This document shows, piece after piece, positions 59,917 to 64,000 of a stretch of 64,000 bases of DNA. The first letter of the stretch is position 1. Each line of letters starts with the position of its first letter. A program made the position numbers and the translations under genes. Source of the stretch: an uncultured Gammaproteobacteria bacterium (lineage in GTDB: Bacteria > Pseudomonadota > Gammaproteobacteria > DRJJ01); assembly GCA_947258795.1 (NCBI GenBank), contig CAMYJU010000002.1:1-64000 (forward strand), read 5' to 3'. The notes beneath the pieces are model-generated. The model searched no databases and was not told where the DNA came from. It was given only the letters and a program-made list of their open reading frames with translations.

Positions 59917-62631
59917 TCACTGTATGGATTCACCAATTTCCCGGCCAATGTCATCCGCCAGCCTCAGACTGCGCATCAGGGTTTTGATGTTTTCTTCAAG
60001 ATTGACATTGAGATGTACTGCCCTGCCACCTTCCAGGTTCGGGTTATATCCTTCCAGTTGCAGGTACATCTTCAATACGCCATCCGGGGAATACTGCAGG
60101 TCCGTGTCCAGTATGGAGTAGTGAAAATCCTTTAACGCGTCAACCAGAATTTTCAGGTTGGGATTCGATTTTGCCATGCCTTCTACCGTTTCATTTGCTA
60201 CATAGCGGAGTATTCCTCCTGGTTCACGGGCAGCAAGTTTTCCATTGACAATCTTCAGCCCCTGGTCAGTAAGCCTGAATGGAAGTATTCCATCGATGAT
60301 GCCGGAGCCATAGATGCTTTTGTCCTGGTATAACTTCAGTAACTCCTCGATATCCAGCGCACTGACTTCTATATCAAAGCTGTTGTCTTCCCTTGACGGG
60401 TCAAACTCAATCTTGTCACTGTTGAGTTGTCCGCCCAGCACATTTGCCCTGAAGCGACTGGCGGTAATGGCGTATGGACCTGTTCTGCCCGGGCCTATCT
60501 CCAGGTCAAAGCCTATATCTGAAATTACCAGGCCTGTGTCCAGGCTTGCCAGTATTGCCCTGGCTGGTTTTGCGGTTAGCATCTCCCTTGTTCCATGCAG
60601 ATGGACTTCGGTATTGAATCCGGTAAATTCGGTATGCTGATATGAACCACCGATATCCTGGAATTTCAGGATTGTTGACTGATTCAGTATTGGCTGTTTT
60701 TTCCGGTCTGGCGTGGTGTGCCAGGACAGCCTGGTATTGGCACTCATCCGCCCACGATCAACGCTTATTGCCAGGTCTTTAGTGTCTATTATTCGTGCAA
60801 TGATATCCTGGTGCCGGCTGAACAAAACCGGTTCGAGTTGCAAGCTCGCATTACCGGCCCTGGTTTTCAGGGAGTGGGATGCCAGCAGCCTGGCATTAAC
60901 AGTTCCATCAGCGGCTGACAGTGCTGTTTCGAGTCGGATTTTCCCCCGGTTCGCAGTGAAGTCTGAATGAATCCGGTCCAGTCTGAATTCGTGGCTGTAG
61001 GCGCGAGTCGTTATGTCAGATAGATCGAACTTGCCTGTGATATCCCAGCTATTCGCGGAGCCATTCAGGTGTTCGAATGTGAGCAGGCTGCTGCCGACCA
61101 GCATACTGTTTTTTCCGAATCCAACTTCAGCAAGATCCAGCTTCATGCTCAGGCCGTTACATGCCCAGCCAAGGTCCGCGAGCATGATATGACAGCTGCC
61201 ACGCTCTGTCAGACTGGAAGTCACAGATGGCAGTGTGGTCTCCCTGTAGCTGAAACCTCGTAAAATCTGCCGGCTACCAGGTAAAAACTCCAGCTTTAAT
61301 GTGTCCGGGTCAACATCGAGATGAAGTTTTCCCTGCAGGCTGGCTGACCGGGCGTAAACCGGATCGAGTTTCGCCAGTCTGGCTTTATAGGATGCAGTCG
61401 AGCTGATCCGGAAAGCCTGACTCGGTACGACAGTCGCTCCGTGCAGTTTGGCCTGGAGGGATAACGCCGATTCACCGTTTCCTGAACGAATGGTGATGAT
61501 ATCATCAAAACGGATTTCAGGGCTGGAAAGGAAATCCGGATCTAGTTGGATGCTTCCGTCCAGCCCGTTCGCCGCACTGATGATGACGGCCTGACGACCT
61601 ATTGACGCCAGTAGCTTGTCAAGATCCTGTTTACCGGTCTCGTGGTTTGTCCCTGGATAAAACACCATACGAGTCAGGGGATCAGCACGCCAGGACAGGA
61701 GACTATCGTTCAGCACAAAAGATAAGGGGATAAATAGGTCAGCAAGATCCTTGTTTTTGTATGTAGACAGCTTGATGTTCCACGTGCTGTTCATCATTAG
61801 CCGAATATCGGACAGGGGTTGGTCTGCTGCCGGGTTCAGATAAGCAGGCCACTCCAGCTTTCCGTTGGCTGTCAGGCTACCCGAAATCGCTGTCGCAGGC
61901 GCCATGATCCCCAGGTTTACAAACAGGCCCTGCATTGCCTGCATGTCGGATTGAAGTTCAAAAGAGATTTGTTGATGACCCTTTAATGCCTGTACTGGTT
62001 TTGCACGCACTGACAAGAGGGTCGAATCCCTGCTTAAGTCCCTGATCATCAGGTAGCTTTCTGAATTTGCCAGTGTGAACTGACTATGAATGGCATCAGA
62101 CCGGTCAGAAGACAGGCTGAAGCTGCCGCTGGTTGTGTCCCGGTTGCTATCAATTTTTCCCTGTACGTCGAACATCCGGCCGGGTTTGTTGGTGGCTGTA
62201 TGCTCAATATGTAAATGATCAACAACCAGCTGTCTGAACGGCAAGCGGTGACTGATGCGAGGAACACGGAGTATGTTCTGTTTGCCGGGTTTCCCGTCTT
62301 GAATGCGGTGCTGTAAATGCAGGTCAATATCTGGCACGGAAATACGATGTACCTCGCCCTTAACCAGTCTTGTCAGGCTGTATTCCAGGTGGAGTTCACG
62401 GGCCTGAAGGTCAATCCGGTAGTAGTGGCCGGAGTACCTTAACTTCAGTCCGTGTATTGTGGTGCGGCCAGGACCGGTGTCCGTTACTTCCAGGTCTACG
62501 TCACTGAAACCACGGCTGTGCAAATGAAAGCTAATCAGGGTTTCCAGCACATAGGGCGTAGCGGAATATAGTGCTATGAACACTATGCCAAGCATGATCA
62601 GGCTGATTATCAGTTTGCGCATGATAGGCAA
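59917..62631 (-). CDS. ydbH: YdbH-family AsmA-like envelope protein
   Basis: This 904-residue protein has one N-terminal helix (LIISLIMLGIVFIALYSATP) and then a very long beta-rich region of repeated strands ending with the DUF2950-like C-terminal segment (RFRANVLGGQLNSDKIEFDP and GSGIIDGILPFRLTDQGLKI). YdbH is an AsmA-like bridge between inner and outer membrane and works with YnbE; E. coli YdbH is about 880 residues, so the length fits. It is the first gene in the trio. A periplasmic location anchored in the inner membrane is expected. Confidence 0.9.
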   Translation of the reverse strand: MPIMRKLIISLIMLGIVFIALYSATPYVLETLISFHLHSRGFSDVDLEVTDTGPGRTTIHGLKLRYSGHYYRIDLQARELHLEYSLTRLVKGEVHRISVPDIDLHLQHRIQDGKPGKQNILRVPRISHRLPFRQLVVDHLHIEHTATNKPGRMFDVQGKIDSNRDTTSGSFSLSSDRSDAIHSQFTLANSESYLMIRDLSRDSTLLSVRAKPVQALKGHQQISFELQSDMQAMQGLFVNLGIMAPATAISGSLTANGKLEWPAYLNPAADQPLSDIRLMMNSTWNIKLSTYKNKDLADLFIPLSFVLNDSLLSWRADPLTRMVFYPGTNHETGKQDLDKLLASIGRQAVIISAANGLDGSIQLDPDFLSSPEIRFDDIITIRSGNGESALSLQAKLHGATVVPSQAFRISSTASYKARLAKLDPVYARSASLQGKLHLDVDPDTLKLEFLPGSRQILRGFSYRETTLPSVTSSLTERGSCHIMLADLGWACNGLSMKLDLAEVGFGKNSMLVGSSLLTFEHLNGSANSWDITGKFDLSDITTRAYSHEFRLDRIHSDFTANRGKIRLETALSAADGTVNARLLASHSLKTRAGNASLQLEPVLFSRHQDIIARIIDTKDLAISVDRGRMSANTRLSWHTTPDRKKQPILNQSTILKFQDIGGSYQHTEFTGFNTEVHLHGTREMLTAKPARAILASLDTGLVISDIGFDLEIGPGRTGPYAITASRFRANVLGGQLNSDKIEFDPSREDNSFDIEVSALDIEELLKLYQDKSIYGSGIIDGILPFRLTDQGLKIVNGKLAAREPGGILRYVANETVEGMAKSNPNLKILVDALKDFHYSILDTDLQYSPDGVLKMYLQLEGYNPNLEGGRAVHLNVNLEENIKTLMRSLRLADDIGREIGESIQ

Positions 62632-62749
62632 TGTACATCCTGAATCGGGGGTCGGGGTTTAGTGGGCAAGCTCCCTGCCCCATGATAGGACCAGTATCCT
62701 GACCAGACAAGCATTGGCGCACACCGTTTATGTTTTCAACATGCTGTCG

Positions 62750-63352
62750 TTATTCATAGCCGGTTTTTTGCCAGATCAGAGTCCGGTTGTTGGCCGGCAT
62801 GGCATAATCATGTAGCAACTCCAGCCCGGAATGTGCAGCCAGTTGTTGTAATACCTCAAAATCCGGTATCCCGCTAAGTGGGTCTCGTTCCTTAAGCCAG
62901 CCGTTAAATTGCCTGTTACTCTCACTGGTATATTGTCCGTTATAGTTGACAGGCCCGTACAGAATAAACAACCCTCCAGCGCTCAGCAGCTTTCCTGTTC
63001 CATCTATCATGGCTGTAACTTCATGGTCGTGCATGATGTGGGCAGTATTGGCAGTAAACACCGCATCGATTCCCAGGACAGGCCATTCTGATTTTATGAC
63101 ATCCAGCGTAATCGGTCCGCGGATATTCGGGAGATCGGCCTCCTTCAGCCACTGGCGGATACCGTTATGATATTCCGATCGGTCACTGGTATGCCATAAC
63201 AGATGTGGCAGTTTGCTGGCGAAATAGACGGCATGCTGGCCAGTTCCGCTGCCTATTTCAAGTACCGTGCTGGATTGCATCAGCTGAGGCCGTATAACCT
63301 CAAGTATAGGATCGCGGTTTTGATCACATGATTCTGCGTATGGCCTGGTCAA
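62750..63352 (-). CDS. DUF938 SAM-dependent methyltransferase
   Basis: This 200-residue protein has the class I methyltransferase motif I (VLEIGSGTGQHAVYFASKLP) and later AVFTANTAHIMHDHEVTAMI, LLSAGGLFILYGPVNYNGQY, as in the DUF938 family. The start PYAESCDQNRDPILEVI is typical. Its substrate is unknown. It lies alone between the ydbH gene and the cold-shock gene. Confidence 0.92.
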   Translation of the reverse strand: MTRPYAESCDQNRDPILEVIRPQLMQSSTVLEIGSGTGQHAVYFASKLPHLLWHTSDRSEYHNGIRQWLKEADLPNIRGPITLDVIKSEWPVLGIDAVFTANTAHIMHDHEVTAMIDGTGKLLSAGGLFILYGPVNYNGQYTSESNRQFNGWLKERDPLSGIPDFEVLQQLAAHSGLELLHDYAMPANNRTLIWQKTGYE

Positions 63353-63700
63353 TGTCTAAATTCCGTTCCTATCTGTTACCGGCAAGGCTATCTTACCTGA
63401 TATGACAGTCTTGTTAACAGCGTTCGACATATACAGGTTCGGGTCGAGATGTCTATTGAGGTTAGTAGCTACGATATATGGTGGCCAGCAGAGGGGCTGG
63501 CAAAGACCGTCAGGAATCATGGTGTGTTCATGATGCTGTAGCAAATAATCCTTCGGGGTTAGGCGCAAAGAATCCCTACGGGATTCATTATGCGTACCCC
63601 ACCCGTTCCGGGTCGGGGCAGCTCGCGGCATACGTATACCCATGTACATAAAAAACCCCGCCATGAGGCGGGGTCTTGTGCGATTCTGTTACAGCGTATC
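63353..63700. other. intergenic region with palindromes beside cspA-type gene
   Basis: An open minus-strand frame of 102 codons (63664-63356) has no domain and reads like translation of a repeat. AATCCCTACGGGATT at about 63570-63584 is a short palindrome. CCCACCCGTTCCGGGTCGGGG near 63599-63619 could form another hairpin. I infer a decayed repeat or mobile remnant. The terminator at 63648-63674 is listed separately. Confidence 0.35.
63648..63674 (-). terminator. rho-independent terminator of the cold-shock gene
   Basis: ACCCCGCC (63655-63662) and GGCGGGGT (63667-63674) form an 8-bp GC-rich stem around a four-base loop. On the minus strand it is followed by a run of six T. It lies 27 bases after the cold-shock stop. 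Confidence 0.93.
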
Positions 63701-63904
63701 TTATTCAGGTACTACGTTTACCGCACTTGGGCCTTTCTTGCCCATTTCCGTTTCGTATGTCACTTGCTGCCCTTCAGCCAGAGACTTGAAACCAGCACCC
63801 TGGATAGCACTGTAATGAACGAAGACATCAGCGCTGCCATCTGAAGGCGCGATAAAACCAAAACCTTTACTGTCGTTGAACCACTTAACTGTACCTGTAG
63901 CCAT
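63701..63904 (-). CDS. cold-shock domain protein (CspA family)
   Basis: This 67-residue protein has a single cold-shock domain with RNP1 KGFGFIAP and RNP2 VFVHYS, and binds single-stranded RNA or DNA. GAGGTGACCAGG precedes the start. The 5' leader visible to the window end is AT-rich and may be involved in temperature-dependent folding, as known for cspA-type mRNAs. Its paralogue identity cannot be fixed from the sequence. Confidence 0.95.
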   Translation of the reverse strand: MATGTVKWFNDSKGFGFIAPSDGSADVFVHYSAIQGAGFKSLAEGQQVTYETEMGKKGPSAVNVVPE

Positions 63905-64000
63905 TCCTGGTCACCTCAATGAAAATTTAAAACATAAGTATTTAGCATGCAGATTGTTGTTGAGTTTTTCGGTGCGTCTGCTGAAAATACTGCATTGGAC

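Noticed and set aside
63356-63664. 102-codon minus-strand frame upstream of the methyltransferase gene
   Set aside because: Runs through the cold-shock terminator and palindromic sequence; no ribosome site, so likely repeat-derived.

Overview
The window is chromosomal DNA that most resembles a gammaproteobacterium. The markers are YcgL next to ZapE, a YdbH/YnbE/YdbL trio, SirB1, CheV, DUF1631, a CPXCG protein, RNase D with HRDC domain and a DUF938 methyltransferase. I see no rRNA, tRNA, CRISPR array, prophage or intact insertion sequence. Coding density is high. Genus cannot be fixed from sequence alone.

Layout. 0.4-7.7 kb (minus strand) is a heavy-metal resistance operon: small Cys/His exported protein, outer-membrane channel, His-rich adaptor, CzcA/CusA-like RND pump, DUF411 protein and a short CDF transporter. 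Just upstream, 8.10-8.27 kb holds a decayed C-terminal piece of an organomercurial-lyase (MerB)-like gene. 8.3-15.0 kb carries two unusual minus-strand genes: a 1371-residue membrane protein of unknown function and a STAND-like P-loop NTPase ending in seven near-identical repeats of 39-40 residues. 15.2-18.2 kb holds a nitroreductase, an SPFH/NfeD pair, a small exported protein and a GNAT acetyltransferase. 18.6-25.6 kb is a tightly packed minus-strand sugar operon: gluconokinase, SMP-30 lactonase, glucose-dehydrogenase-like SDR, glycogen-debranching-type glucosidase and GH63-type glucosidase. Together these could release glucose from an alpha-glucan and carry it through gluconate to 6-phosphogluconate. 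25.6-29.5 kb holds an MscK-like channel with a coupled 58-residue ORF, and an exported metallo-beta-lactamase-fold hydrolase.

From 29.7 kb the genes are mostly housekeeping or regulatory: peptide deformylase with a formyltransferase paralogue, a MOSC protein, a CPA1 antiporter, Nudix enzymes, an FKBP isomerase, a DUF2384 antitoxin-like gene with a zinc-ribbon neighbour, RNase D, YcgL-ZapE and SirB1. Among them is a signalling set: a twin-PilZ protein, DUF1631, HDOD, CheV, a HTH/[2Fe-2S]/flavin-reductase fusion, a stand-alone receiver and a REC-GGDEF-EAL protein. The right end carries a chalcone-isomerase-like protein, the YdbL-YnbE-YdbH envelope trio, the methyltransferase and a cold-shock gene with its terminator.

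The most unusual items are the repeat-bearing STAND NTPase, the HTH-ferredoxin-reductase fusion, the DUF2384 gene paired with a non-RES partner, the MerB remnant, the uncatalogued ATGA-coupled ORF behind mscK, and short palindromic mobile-type repeats, one of which abuts a stop codon.
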